Below, piece after piece: positions 48,275-60,978 of a DNA stretch of 64,000 nucleotides. Below the pieces are notes generated by a model that worked only from the letters and a program-made list of their open reading frames with translations, did no database searches and had not been told where the DNA came from. Each line of letters begins with the position of its first letter. The stretch's first letter is position 1. Both the position numbers and the translations under genes were made by a program. The stretch is from positions 4,776,846 to 4,840,845 of the forward strand of contig NC_088779.1 of the NCBI RefSeq assembly GCF_954871325.1, given 5' to 3'. The DNA is from Gordionus sp. m RMFG-2023 (taxonomy: Eukaryota > Nematomorpha > Gordioida > Chordodea > Parachordodidae).

Positions 48275-49885
48275 CTCTCTCAGAATTCTCTCTTAAAATC
48301 CTCGAGCACTCTTTTTCCTAGATATAGCAAATTTTTCCATTCCTGGTATCAATATCCTCACTTTACAATTCAATTCATATAAAATTCCTTCTATAGAAGT
48401 GATCCAACAGCATGATCCTCTTGGCCCATTGTTATTTTGCGGAATTAACGATATGATCAAGCCAATCAATGCCTCCTGCTCACTTTTACTCCATGTTTGG
48501 ATGTTTGGTTAATGGATGATGGTATAATCTGTGGCTCTCCAATGAGGTCAATAAAGCGGTCGATATAATTTTAGTGATCGGCTCTTCTTTAGGGTTAATT
48601 TTCAATCAAAGTAAATCAGATATCATCCTACTAAACAATTCCGAAATTAACTCCCACAATTTTAAAGTCATTAATCAAGATAAACAAATTCACTTAAGAT
48701 CCACGGTTGGAGGCGACTCAACTGTTTGCACATTTTTCTGGATTCAACCCTTGAGACACTTATCAAATTGAGTGATATCCTTCTCCTCCTTTCCTTTCCT
48801 TTCCTCTCATGTCATGTTTTCTTTTGAAAACTTTTTTAATATACCGCTCATTCTTAGCGCTCTAAGAATTACTCCAATTTTAGATATCCTGGTCCTTTGA
48901 ATATATATGAAACGGGAATCAGGAAACTTACCGAAGAGATCTTAAATTTTAAGTTCGGAAAAATTGCTTAAGCTCAAACTTTTTTCCCAACAAAATATGG
49001 CGGGTTTGGCATCAAATCACCTTCTGATTTAGCTTTAACAACTTTTACCGCAAGTTGCTTATTAACAAAACCTATTGATATCGCTCACTCTCTTGTGGAC
49101 CGTCGTACACTGAGGCATTAGATATATGGAGATCTTAAATACTTGTTGACGCCCCTTTACCTGCCACTTTTAAACAAAAGGAATGGGACATCCCTGTTGT
49201 TACCTACTCCGTCGAAACTGTACTATCAAGCATGCAACCCCTAGCTATGTGCACGAGTTCCTCGAGGCTATCCCTCATGCTAATCTTCAACTAAGCTAAC
49301 CAAAAATTAACTTACTCATGCCATTGGAATCCGTTTTATTGCTCAATTACCCAACCTTACGTTTGTTCTGGATGTAATGTTCCCGTTGATTCGAAGGGAC
49401 AACATAGCCCGCACTGTCGTTCATGCAAAGGACGTATTCCCAAACATAATCATTGTAATGCCATTATTCAACGTGCGCTGAAATCTGCGCAGATTCCATC
49501 GATCCTAGAACCTAGTGGTCCTTTTAGATCTGATGGAAAACATCCAAATGGCATTTTGGAAGAGAAATAATTTCTAGTTTGAGAGTATTCCTATTTAGAT
49601 CCCCTACAAATCTTAGCACAATCATCTTAGACATTAAAGAGCTATACAAAATTAATAAATATTCGGAAATATGCAATGAATACATTTTTATATCCATAAT
49701 CTTCTTTAACATTAGCCATTTTTGGTAGCCGTGCTTTAACCTTCTTCAAGGAACTAAGTTCTCTTATTCGTAAAATCACTGATGAACCCAGGGAAAGTTT
49801 TCACCTTAGGCAATGCTCTCCATTGTAATTCTAAATCGAATTACATCAGTTTCATTAGGAGCCTCCTTTCTATGGAGCTAACCAA
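48275..49885 (+). mobile_element. LINE with restriction-like endonuclease, second, decayed copy
   Basis: Same clade as 1-2660 but a different, older copy. Readable plus-strand blocks in order: IPSIEVIQQHDPLGPLLF (RT motif B, about 48391-48440), WMMV remains of the YLDD region (about 48505), GLIFNQSKSDIILLNNSE (48590-48650), and the zinc-knuckle region CNVPVDSKGQHSPHC (about 49372-49415). Next are HNHCNAIIQRALKSAQIPSI and LEPSGPFRSDGKHPNG, where the nuclease PD is changed to PN (49447-49555), and ITDEPRESFHLRQ (about 49777-49815). Frames change many times. The part before motif B, including motif A, is missing, so it is 5'-truncated, as LINE copies commonly are. Confidence 0.75.
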
Positions 49886-50687
49886 ACTTTTTTTTATAAA
49901 TCCTTTTACCATACTTTATTTTATTTTGAATATAATAATCCTTACATATTTTGATTTTATGTTCTTATATTTTTAACATATGATGGATTAAAATTAATAT
50001 TATATATAATTTATTTTATTATAATAAAGTTTAAAATTAATATAAATATTAAATTTTACCATAATTATTATCTAAATATTTAATAAATACAAATTAGTAT
50101 TATTTTAGGTATATTAAATTAACATAAAAAAAAATGGACCATCATTCATTTGTAATGCTATGGAATAAAAAAAAATTAATTTAATAATGTTTAGGCAGTG
50201 AGTCAATTTGATTAATAAAAAACTATTAAATACCCTATTGTTTCAATTATAATAAAAATTAAATCATTATATTGAATACATTTTAACTAAATCAAACTTC
50301 AGGTCTCGATTATATTAGTTAATGAAGTAAAGTTAAATGAATAATAAATTTTATTTTTAATTTTTTAGTAATTAAATTAAATAAATTAAATGGTTTGATA
50401 GAAAAATGTAAATTTAATTCAAAAAAATTCGAAAGTAAATAAATCTTCACTCAGAGATTTAATTCATTTTTCCCCTGAGCTAATTAAAAGGTTAGATAAA
50501 TTTTCAATTAACATAATTAATTAAATATCAGATTAATCATAAATTAATTTTTCTTTTCTTATGACCACTCGATTTAATCATCAAATTGTTTTCTTTTAAT
50601 ACTCAATTTTAATATAAATATTTACATATTATTTTTAAAATAGGGTAGAAAAGAATGCCCAAAATAGATCGTTTTTTGTTTATCTTA
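49886..50687. other. AT-rich spacer, no gene seen
   Basis: Very AT-rich with nothing recognised. Confidence 0.4.
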
Positions 50688-51000
50688 GAAGGAAAAGGAT
50701 GCCCAGAAAAATTTAATCAGATTGGGGGAGGGCAAGAGGAAATTCTCCCTTCAGAATTTTATCTGTTCTTGTAAATATCATTTTAAGCTGATGAAAATCT
50801 ACTCACCCCGACACCCCTTCCCACCTCCATTTCCCCCAAAAATGTATAAAATATATCATCATAAGGAAGAATTTGAAAAAAAGAAGTATTTTTTATGGAA
50901 ATTTAATAGAGCCAAAGGCCTACAATAAAATTTATGGTGGAAAACTCCATCTAACAGTGCTTCCCCGCCATCCTTTACCAAAATCCTGGATACGCCTATG
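50688..51000. repeat. X-related MITE with CATAGGCGTA end
   Basis: The right end at 51000 in reverse complement starts CATAGGCGTATCCAGGATTT. Inside the left part, GGGGGAGGGCAAGAGGAAAT, then CTTCAGAATTTTATC and AAATATCATTTTAAGCTGAT match, in order, the right end of 20363-21592 read in reverse. The left terminus is approximate. The same internal block appears at 56640-56791. Confidence 0.6.
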
Positions 51001-52808
51001 ATACCCAGATTATAAAAAAAACACTTCTTTTTTTTTGCCAAATCAGAATATACCTTTATTTTAATTTGTCATTATACATATCCGATTTTGCGGGAAAGGA
51101 AAATAATCCAAATTCTTGTCCAATATCGCATTCTGACAGATAATTTTTAATTCTTCCATTTTTTTTAAAAAAACTACTCATCAAAATAATTTAGTAAGAC
51201 AATAAAATTAAAAACATGCTTTCCCCAACTTCTTATTAATAAAACAGATTCAAACACAATATAAATAAACTAATTTTGCCCACTTTTACAATTTTTTTTT
51301 TATAAATAGGTAAGAAGTGTCATATAATTAATTGCGTTGAGGAACGAGATGAGCTAAACTTGCCGATCAATTGATTTTTTAATAACATAATATTTATAAT
51401 AAAAACTAATTTTGCTTAATGTTAGTGTGACTTGATAATAAAAGAGCCGAAATTTTTTTAATATTCAATGAAAAATAAAAAATTATATAATTTATATATA
51501 TATATTTAAAAAAATATATATTCATTATATTATGAAATATAAAAATAAATCATAAATAGGCGGTCATTATAATGTTGACCCCAGTTTGTTCCTTATGCTT
51601 GCCTGTGGGGGTGAAGCGAATATAATTTTGTTTTTGAAATATAATAAAATATAATAATACAAAATAGATAAAAAAAATTAAAATTAAAAAAACCTGCTTA
51701 AGTGAGCAACCAGTCCATCTTGTGCTCATTCATTTTCGTATTATCATGTTGGTGATATTAATTTATATTTTTAAATATTGATGATATTAATGTTTATATA
51801 CCCTTATATATAACATTTATATTCCATAGTATACAACATAAATATGATAATAATATATTAATAATAATATAATGGATATTTTTTTTATTTTTTTTTAAAA
51901 TACCATGCAAAAATATATGACCTTTTATGTTAGGAGAAAATAGGAATTCAATATCATTTTCCGTTTATGTGAAGATATAATTATATTTATAAGAAGAAAA
52001 AAATTTGAATTATTTATGGTGATTGGCACACCGATCCAGCCTGAAGAATGATTTTGAAGAAGACTGTTTACCTTCACTACCTATAAGTTATAAAGAGAAT
52101 CCTGTAAAAGGAAATGATGTATAGGGGCAGTGAAGTTCTGCAAGGTCCAACTCTATTCCGACATGGCAGGGTAACATGTACGAAAAAAAAATACCGGCTT
52201 GAGATTTTGTGTTAACCTTGAATAGCGCAAATGACTTCTATCGGACACTATCTTAGACCCTGTTGGAGCATTAAAGAAAATTTTGTGAATAAGAATCTCA
52301 AATAAATAGGGATAGGGGCCCACGATTGGTACCTGAGATATCTGCGTATAACTTTAAAACAAGTAATTTGTTAATTTTAACGAATACAAAATATATTTTA
52401 TTCGTAGAATAATTTTATATCCTCATTCAATCGAATTATTCAGATAATTTCAAATTACCTGAATTATTTATAATTTAATGGGTTCCTTGCGGAACTTTTT
52501 ATTATTTTTGCGTTAAATCCTCTATATTTAAAAAAAAAATTAATAATTCATTTTTTTTGAAATATTTATAAAAGAACACAATTTTCTAATCAAATATTCG
52601 TCTAATCGAATGCGCGAATTCGAATATCACTATTTTTATGATTTAAGGTATAATTCTTTAGTAGGCTTCTGGATAATATATGAGGAGAGTCCCTGCTATC
52701 TCTCATTTTAAACTTGCTTGAGAGTAAATATTTTTTGTGCCTACCTTTTACATATAGAAGAAATTAGTACATTTTGCCCTTTATAAGCGACGCCAAATGG
52801 ATAGTGTA
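51001..52808. other. Spacer, mostly AT-rich
   Basis: 52020-52345 has more balanced base composition (GGTCCAACTCTATTCCGACA, ATAGGGGCCCACGATTGG) but every frame on both strands is interrupted. Unidentified. The rest holds nothing recognised. Confidence 0.35.
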
Positions 52809-52938
52809 GCTTCTCTTCTCTTCTCTTCTCTTCTCTTCTCTTCTCTTCTCTTCTCTTCTCTTCTCTTCTCTTCTTCTCTCTCTTCTCTTCTCTTCTCTTC
52901 TCTTCTCTTCTCTTCTCTTCTCTTCTCTTCTCTTCTCT
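52809..52938. repeat. TCTTC pentanucleotide microsatellite
   Basis: About 25 copies of TCTTC with one irregularity near 52872-52882. Minus-strand open frames here encode only Arg-Glu-Glu-Lys repeats and are not genes. Confidence 0.95.
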
Positions 52939-53633
52939 GATTTTTAACATATATAGAAAACTGACCCATTTATTTTCTTTTAAATAATAATTAATTTACG
53001 TATTATTATCATTATTATTACCAAAAATAATAGCATATATAGATGTAATAATTATATTTAAAAAAAATATAATATTTCCATTATTTATTATCAATTTTTT
53101 AAAAAAATATTATTTTTATTTTTTTCCCGCAAAATTATATTTAATATTTATTTTTTTAAATGTAACATTTTTTTTTTAAAAAAAGGCATTTTTATAGATA
53201 AATTAAAAAAATTTGTTAAAATTAATAATAAAAAAAAATAATTTTTGCTATATCATATTTTATTTTTTTCTATGTACAAGAAGAGAGGAATCAGTATTAA
53301 ATGGATTCAGAAATATTCAGTCAGGATAACATTTTCTTAGAAGCCCGAACTTCTACTCTGCCTGCCTAACCCCACCAAAATATGTATTATTTGAACAAAT
53401 CTACCAATCATAATATCACTAACGATATTAGTTTTCGTAAATGGGAACAACTTAGATATATAGTAATCCTGTCATTCCTTGTGATGTTAAAATTCGCTAA
53501 CTCAACGGGTAAAGATAAAATATGGATAGATTTATAGATTTTAAATACTGTAATTTAAAAGTTATAGTGGTATTTCTCTATGAAAGTAAAATTAAGATGA
53601 AATTTTGACAGATAATTAGAAATATTTTTTTTT
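52939..53633. other. AT-rich spacer, no gene seen
   Basis: Nothing recognised. Confidence 0.4.
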
Positions 53634-53873
53634 GGTCCAGAATTGGAGTACTCCACTCGACATTTTCAAAATTTTTGATTTAGAATTGTATAATAACTAT
53701 TTATTCTCAATATAAAATATATATAAATTAGATTAAGAAATATTAATTTTTGCCAAAGTTATAGCTCTGTCAAAATTGATCAATAAGGTTTTTCCTACTT
53801 TTTGATTTTAAACTTTAATGTTGATTTTCTCATTTTAAACATTTGCGCAAGGGGAGCACTCCAATTCTAGGCC
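53634..53873. repeat. Unclassified MITE with 21-bp terminal inverted repeats
   Basis: 240 bp. The left end GGTCCAGAATTGGAGTACTC and the right end in reverse complement GGCCTAGAATTGGAGTGCTC agree at about 18 of 21 positions. The interior is AT-rich and non-coding. No target duplication is evident and the superfamily is unknown. No other copy was noticed in the window. Confidence 0.7.
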
Positions 53874-54727
53874 GACGATATATTGGTTTTATTTTCCTAC
53901 TGAACATGATTTGAGGACTGATTAAATTTTTTTTAAAAAAAATGAAAGAAAGAATAAGGAAAAGAAGATAGAAAGGAAATACATGAAGAAAGAAAGAAAA
54001 ACTTAGGATTATAGGTAGAAATTTAAGCTCGATATACTATTTAAAAAATGTCATTTTTTTTCAAAATATATCATTTTTTGTTTGGAAGTGAATATTAATC
54101 AATGATGAATGGTTTAAAGGAATTTGCACAAAATAATTTTTAATTTAACCCCCCACTTTCGTGTATAAAAATATGTATATAAGTTGCTTTAATTATTATT
54201 ATAATGTTGTATTTGCAATTTGTAAAAGGAAGAGTCCTATTTAAATCATTTTATATATAATAAATAAATTCAACTGTAAGCAGATTTTCAATCAATTGTA
54301 ACGTCCTTTATTAATTCATTTTTTTTTTTAAAAATGATAAACCACGATAAGGCTGGGGTAAGTGGTATCCTTATGATACCACTTATTTTTTTTTTAAAAT
54401 ATTTTTGAAAAAATTATAAATTGTATTTTATTTTTTCCTATGTACTATACCTTCATTATCTTACAGATTTGGTTGCTATGCTAGAATAAATAATACAAGA
54501 GAATAATTCATTAGCCTTCTTTCTTGTGGATTTCATAATATTTTAAAACCATATACCTTATTAATTAATAGTCATTAATTATTTTTTTTAGCAATAAAAT
54601 TATTCAAAATATTTCAAGATTATTAATTAAATAAGTCTTTAAAATTAATATTTCTGTTAATTTTTTTAAAAAAAATATTCTCAAGCTTTTTTTTAAAAAA
54701 ATTAAAAAATATTTTATTATATTTTAC
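53874..54727. other. Spacer; includes an unoccupied copy of the MULE target repeat
   Basis: 54345-54415 (GATAAGGCTGGGGTAAGTGG, TATCC, then CTTATTTTTTTTTTAAAATA) matches the sequence on both sides of the MULE at 26345-26360 and 31124-31185. The rest is AT-rich with nothing recognised. Confidence 0.5.
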
Positions 54728-54980
54728 CAGTGGATCTGGAAGTAGGGAATTCAGTAGCATCATTGGAGTAGGGGTGTGGGGTGGGAGGGGCTCAAAAACC
54801 CGCTTAAAAATTTAAAGAGCCCTCTGTAAATTTTGAATTTATTTTAAAAATATCGAAATAAGGGTCATTTAGTAATAAAAAAAAGGATATCATTTTTTAA
54901 AAATATTAGCCAAAAAAAATTTAGAATATCTAAAAATGAGCCTCCCCCTCTCCCCAAGATTGTAAAGGGTAAAGCCACTG
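54728..54980. repeat. MITE with CAGTGG ends
   Basis: 253 bp. Starts CAGTGGATCTGGAAGTAGGG and in reverse complement from the right starts CAGTGGCTTTACCCTTTAC. A G-rich tract (GGGGTGTGGGGTGGGAGGGG) lies inside the left end and a C-rich tract inside the right end, as in the MITE at 24538. No clear 8-bp duplication. Confidence 0.6.
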
Positions 54981-55132
54981 ATTAGATCTTGTTCCGTTCC
55001 GATCTTAGCAATAATTTCAGAACATTCCTAACTATATTTGCTAACGAACCCATTTTTTTTCATTAATCTTTCATCTACCATTAAAATCATAAGTAGAGGT
55101 GATGAGCGCAGCTCGGGTAAAAAGGTTTTTAT
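54981..55132. other. Spacer, nothing recognised
   Basis: No coding signal or repeat noticed. Confidence 0.4.
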
Positions 55133-55310
55133 GCCGTTGACGTGAGGCAATTTTTAAAAAATGACGGAACTCAATATTCTATCCCGAAAAAAAATATTAC
55201 GTTAGCCTTAAGATTTTGCTCATGGGCGGCTCAAAGATTTGATCATTCTATGTTGGGCAAATATTTTTCTGGCTAAAATATTGAGTTAGTCCTTTTAAAT
55301 AAACAACACT
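55133..55310. repeat. Palindromic MITE (GTTGTTAAA family), diverged copy
   Basis: The left arm is poorly preserved (GCCGTTGACGTGAGGCAATT, GGAACTCAATATTCTATCCC). The right arm is well preserved (TTTTTCTGGCTAAAATATTG, AGTTAGTCC) and ends AAACAACACT. The centre reads GGGCGGCTCAAAGATTTGAT. Confidence 0.6.
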
Positions 55311-56639
55311 AGCGATAATTAGCTCAAATATTTTTACGAGCTGGGATTTAAGTTGGCCAATTTTTTTTTAAACTTATCATTAAACAACTTTATGCCTTTT
55401 CTAATTATGAAAAAAAAATTATTACTGGATGAGCCTGACAAGTTGTACAAAATTATTTTTCTAGCCTGACCAGATAATACAATTTAGTGGCCAGGTCGAA
55501 CAACTTTTCAAATATTGTATCGATCTTTATATTATATTAATATTCTCTACTTAATTATCATTTTATATTTGCGCATCGGCTTTAGGGAGTTTTAGTGTGA
55601 AATAATACCTTTTCACTAGTTTATCGGGACTGCACGGAATGCAGTGTTTGATTTATTGACAAATGATTTCCTCATAAAACATCTTCTTTTTTTTTATTGT
55701 ATTGGTTTATCACTACTTTCAACCAATAGGAAAGTTTCATTTAACCTCAAAGTTATACTTTATTACCTCCCTATGTCACGAACACAAAATAAGATAATTA
55801 TATTTTAAAAAAATGTTTTACATGAACAATAAATTATAAAATTTGTTCTTAAAATATAAAATGATAAAATTTGCATTTTTGTAGATTTGGAAATCATTAT
55901 AAAATATTCTGAAATTTGACGAATTTATAGCATTATTTTAAAAAGTTCAAAAAAGGAAGAAAATTAATTATAACGAAATTATAATTTATGGTTTCTTAGC
56001 AGCTGAGATGTAATCCCAAAATTTAGATAAACCAATAGATTGGAATATTTAAATATTTGGGTTTTCTCTCAGTGTATTTTTTTACATTATTTTCTTTCCA
56101 TAAATTTTTTTAAATTATTTTTTTCTAGATATAAAGGGGGGGGGGGTCATAAAATGAAAAATAGTTCATAAGTTAGAATTTGGCAATTTAAAATTAACCC
56201 CCTTCCGCTCTTCCCAAATACTGAGCTACTCAAAAATTTAAATATTTTCTATTTAAAAAAATGCAAAGACTATGTCGTAGCATAGACGTTATCCAGGATT
56301 TTGCTAAGTGGGTCAAGACCCTGGGTCTGAACCTCGGATCTGTGCTCGGGGTTCCTGCTCAGAGCTGATTTGGTCGATTTTTAGACCCAAACCCCTGGGC
56401 TGTGTTTTACACAATTAACCAATTAACAAAACTAGGGGTGGGTATGGATAAGCACTATTAGATAAATTTTTTCTCCAAAAATTTTACTGGAGATCTTTTA
56501 GGTACACTTATTGTAGTGGACCTTTGGTTACATTAGATTTTTACAAAAAATAATTTTTGAGTTTTCACTTTTTTTTTTCTAAAAATTTTGAATTATTAGT
56601 ATTAGTTATTTTAAAAAATTATTAACTTTTTATACTAAT
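55311..56639. other. AT-rich spacer, no gene seen
   Basis: Includes a G9 run near 56138-56146. 56290-56400 has balanced composition (ACCTCGGATCTGTGCTCGGG) but no coding frame and no named repeat. Confidence 0.35.
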
Positions 56640-56791
56640 TTTTCTTACAAATTCTTCCTTATAATGATATATTGTATACATTGGGAGGGGGGGGGGGTGT
56701 TTGGGAGGGGGGGGAGGGATTTTTATTAGCTTAAAATGATATTTACGAGAACAGACAATTCGTTTATGAGCCTGTGTCGTAACTAGGATAA
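56640..56791. repeat. X-related MITE fragment
   Basis: Reverse-oriented match to the internal block of 50688-51000: AATGATATATTGTATACATT, two long G runs (56684-56694 and 56706-56713 region), then TTTTTATTAGCTTAAAATGA and AGAACAGACAATTC. Ends near GTGTCGTAACTAGGAT, which resembles the family terminus. Confidence 0.5.
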
Positions 56792-58712
56792 TAAAGAAAG
56801 AATGAATTGAAAAATTTTGGTAGTTAATTAAATTATTTATGTAAGAATATCGATTTAAAATGTATATAAATTTTAATTCTTTATTTAAAAAAAATATTTC
56901 AAGCATAATTTAGCATTTATGATTAAAAAGAATTAAGTAACGAATTTCTATATTTTTTAAAAAATTATATCAAAATGTAATCTTAAAAAGAAAGGAAGGG
57001 GAAATAATTTTATTTATAAAGTAAAGATAACCCACTTACATTTTTTAAATGGAAATAAAAGTGTTGAGTGGGGGTACACATGGAACATTTTAATACCAAA
57101 TTGATTTAATAATATTCTCCGTCAATTATAATTATATAAAAAAAATTTCGAGATATCTTTATTGAACAACTGGTCAATTTTTTTATAAAAATGATAATCT
57201 CTCAAACGAAGCGGAAATATAATTGAAAATAATCTTTTTTTATTATTTTTTTACAAAATGATTTTTAGAAATTAATTTTAATGACTATTGCATTCTTTTA
57301 CCAAATTGTATTCGATGTTTTTTTTGTTTCCATTTAATTCTTTATTTCTTTTTTTTTGTAAATTTTTTTGTTCCATTAGAATTTCTCTAAAAAAGTGTTC
57401 TGAATGCTGGAAAATAGGTTCGACGTAAATAAAAAGGCTTCTATTTAATACAACCTATCAGAGACTAAACCTCACATAAATCATAGCGATTTAAGCCCTA
57501 ACCCCCTCCTACTCCCTTCCCCCGTCAATTTTAGCAAATATATTGCTTCAGAATACCTTCTATACGTAGTGAAGTTATTTTTTTCTAGACCCCCCCCCCC
57601 CTAAACCAAGAATGCTGAGTCCCCCTTGTCACTAAATAACATAATAGATAATGTATGTTGACCTAATCAGCCATACGTCTCACTTTACTCAGTCCCGTTA
57701 AATGAATTTCTGCCCCGTGAAAAATAACGCGACCAAATGTCTCGCGAAATCAAAAAAAAATTAAATAATCTTGCTAAGTAGTTAATAAAATATATCTAGT
57801 TTATTTATGAAATTTAATAATAAATAAATGAATATTAAAAAATCAACTGTATAATATCATTCAAATTTTATTAAGTATCTGTTACTTTTTTTGCTACACA
57901 AAAATCGGAGAAAAAATAGAATACATTAGCGGTAACGTCATCGGCAATGCCACCCTACAAAAATTGAATGTTGATGACAGCAGAAAAATTTTGAACTATT
58001 GTCCGAAGTTTAAAATCGGAAACACCATCTTTAACCAATAATGCAACCCTATGATATTGAATCAATAACGACGAAGTGTTATAAATAGATCGACAAATAA
58101 GGTTTAAAAATAAAATTAAAGAAATAATGATCATCAAAAAATTCCGCAACTCATATTTTGAATATGGCGGGTCTGACTAAAAGACCTAAAATTTCCGTCC
58201 TCTCGCATCCATATTAGAGGGCATCTCTGGCATCTATGACCTAATCTATGATTTATAAAAAAAAATGATACGAACATATATTCCAACATTTTAAATTTAA
58301 TAAAATATAACATCTTATTTTTGTAGAAAATAGAAAAAAGAAAGTTGTTTTTTTTGCTATAACTTTATCAAATAGCCATAAATAAAATCTATTATCGGCA
58401 TAACTAGATGGGCATTGGAATAATATAATAATAAATGTATTATAAATAGGCTACTTATGGTATCACAACTCTATTTTTTTTTTAACGGAAGAAAAAAAAA
58501 TTAATATTCATTCGTTGTTGTATAAATTCAATTATTAATTTTTCGTTAACAATTTTTTATTATATATAAAAAAAAGGGGATCTTTTTTATTTTCATATTA
58601 AAACTTTTGAATATATTTTGTTGAATTATCACCGATTAAAATTATAATATTATAAATAAATAATAAAATAATAGCCACTCATAATATTCCGGTAAAAATC
58701 CCATTAAATTTT
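56792..58712. other. AT-rich spacer with one unidentified open stretch
   Basis: A minus-strand frame at 57955-58140 starts MIIISLILFLNLICR, a signal-peptide-like hydrophobic stretch, then LIQYHRVALLVKDGV; after one TAG it stays open in the same frame for a further 28 codons (GGIADDVTANVFYFFSDFCV). No family is recognised. A C-run of about 14 lies at 57588-57601. Confidence 0.25.
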
Positions 58713-58716
58713 CATT

Positions 58717-58808
<92 letters not shown>

Positions 58809-58809
58809 T
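58713..58809. repeat. TTTC microsatellite
   Basis: About 24 perfect copies of TTTC. Confidence 0.95.
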
Positions 58810-58996
58810 TTGAGTTATTTTATTATCCATTTGTAACCCCACTTAAACGCTTCGCGATGAAAGTATACAAAATATGATAAAATTATAAAAAAATATATAT
58901 TTACTTTTTATTTTGTTTTTTTCACCTCTAATTCGCCCTAACTGTGATTCAGGGTAAAGGAGATAAATAAACCTGTATCGAGAAATGAGAATGATT
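58810..58996. other. Spacer
   Basis: Nothing recognised. Confidence 0.4.
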
Positions 58997-59143
58997 TTGG
59001 CCGAGTATTATAATGTTCTATATCCATATTTATTTTTGCATTAAAATAGCATAATCAAGAAACATGCATTTTTTAAAAAAATACCTTTTGAATATTTTTT
59101 TTGAAAAATGGAGATAGAACACTATAATATTCAACAGAGGATA
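58997..59143. repeat. Short inverted-repeat element
   Basis: Left arm GAGTATTATAATGTTCTATA and right arm GATAGAACACTATAATATTC are near reverse complements at about 59001-59024 and 59112-59133. The interior is AT-rich and partly self-complementary (TTTTTGCATT against AACATGCATTTTTTAAAA). Confidence 0.6.
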
Positions 59144-60246
59144 TGCCGTATCTGGATATGGAATCCGTGTGGAATTCGGAATCTCTCTATTTTGAAACAT
59201 TTACTTAGACGAGATTTTTTTAAAAAAATTTTAAGTCAGATTTAGTCGGAAATATATTCCGTAATAACTGAAAAGCATTTTCGGCCAAATCAGATGTTTT
59301 CAAAATTAAGAACCGCCTTCAGTAAATTATTTAGATATTACGAAATCCTTATTGATTCCCATATCTCGATACCACATTTATATGCATATATAAGAGAGCC
59401 CATCAGATTTATTTTTCCAGATGCTTCCCGACGGAGCTAGAGAAATTTTCCACTAATCCAATCCGAGTATTATATTTGATTTATTTAGTCCGATTTGAAA
59501 TATTATTTTAGAAAGGGGGTTTAACTCCGACACGGGTCGAATTTAAGTTTAAAAATAAATATCCGATCCGGCTTATTGGTAGAAAATTGATACTCAATCG
59601 AACAGAGCATGGTTGGCTCTAGTCTATAATAAACTTCTGTTTTTTTTTCGGAAACAATACTTTGGAAAATTTAAGATAATTTTTTTTTTAAATATACGAA
59701 TTTATATTATGGGCTAGGAGGCAAGTACTTATAATATCGTACGGTAAGGGGGGGGGGTGTATGATACAAGCTCGTCTCATTAAAATTGAGTAGGGGATAA
59801 TACTGCGCAAAAATTGAGCGTTTCAAATCTTTGCCTTGCAGGCGCAAATGCTGCATTTCAAATGGCCTCTAAATTGGTAAAATTACCGTTTGGTGTTAGC
59901 AACCATTTAAAAAAACGCAGACAGGTTTGCTCTTTCGCTTTGAAATAATATATAAAAATACTTACTTATATCCTCTAAAAAGGAATATTTAGAAATTAAA
60001 GAAATAAGAAGGCAGACGATAATATAATTTTTCAAAAACAAATCCTTTTTTTTTAGAACTTATGCTAATTTTGATATCCTCCCTTCTTCTGTTTAGAATG
60101 GATAGGGAGTTATATCGTTATTGGGGAGAGTTGTAAAAATGCCTAGGGAGAGGGAAGTGTAGCTTAGATTCAATATAATGAATAAAACGGGGATAGTCAA
60201 TTCGAGTCGATTAATATAATCGGTCCTGATCCGTGAAATTGGGTTT
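59144..60246. other. Spacer, partly U-like
   Basis: 59200-59310 weakly resembles unit U (GGAAATATATTCCGTAATAA, TTTTCGGCCAAATCAGATGT). A G9 run is at about 59750-59758. No gene seen. Confidence 0.35.
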
Positions 60247-60340
60247 ATTAAGATTGCCAGGTCAAAATTTTCAAATTGCGGGAGAAATATGGAATTGCGG
60301 GAATCTCCCACTGATGGAGAGAAAGACCTGGCAACCTTGG
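60247..60340. repeat. Small palindromic MITE with GTTGCCAGGTC ends
   Basis: 94 bp. Starts TTAAGATTGCCAGGTC and ends GACCTGGCAACCTTGG, whose reverse complement is CCAAGGTTGCCAGGTC. Two internal copies of ATTGCGGGA (about 60276 and 60293) lie at the centre. Confidence 0.7.
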
Positions 60341-60978
60341 CTACTATATGGCAAATAATCTTCATTTTATTCCTGTTTTTGTTCAAAAAAATTATTTTTG
60401 TCATATATAGCATAGCATGAATAAATTTTATGACATTTTCATTATGCTTCTTTCTTTCTTTTTTACCAAATGTATATATTTTTTATTTAGTTGTAAAAAA
60501 TTTTTTTTATATAACTAAAAAATGATGTACAATATTTAAAACTTGTCTAATTTGGGCAAATTCTATTATTTTATTAGAAATTAATTTAAATGCGAATCTC
60601 CTTCGTTGGACACCTTCTAACAAAAATTTGCTCTAACTTGCCTTATTTGAGCAAAAATTATACCGTTCCTTCTTAACTGGCGCCCAAATTAGAAATCTTT
60701 ATTATAATTTTTTTTTTTTAAAAAAAATAAATAAATCAATAACTTAGAAAACTGTGTTATTTTTACGATTTTTTCCCCCTAAAATTTTTGTGTCCTTTTC
60801 TGTAATCTATCCATCTAAAACCAAATTCGTAAAAATATTATAATCATGACAGAAAAACAGAAAACTATTTTTTTTTATTTTATTTTGGTAAAATATTTTT
60901 TATTTTTTAAAAAATAAAATAAAATTTTATGACAAAAAATATATTAATCGAAAAATTTTTTTTTATGTCGGAGAATAG
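60341..60978. other. AT-rich spacer, no gene seen
   Basis: Nothing recognised. Confidence 0.4.

Noticed and set aside
52741-52969. Minus-strand open frames of Arg-Glu-Glu-Lys repeats
   Set aside because: They translate the TCTTC microsatellite in two frames and have no unique domain.
57955-58149. Possible small secreted or membrane protein on the minus strand
   Set aside because: The hydrophobic start is suggestive, but ATG is internal, a stop interrupts the open stretch, no family is recognised and no promoter or second exon can be supported. Left as an unidentified stretch.
58642-58842. Minus-strand Lys-Glu-Arg repeat frame
   Set aside because: Translation of the TTTC microsatellite only.
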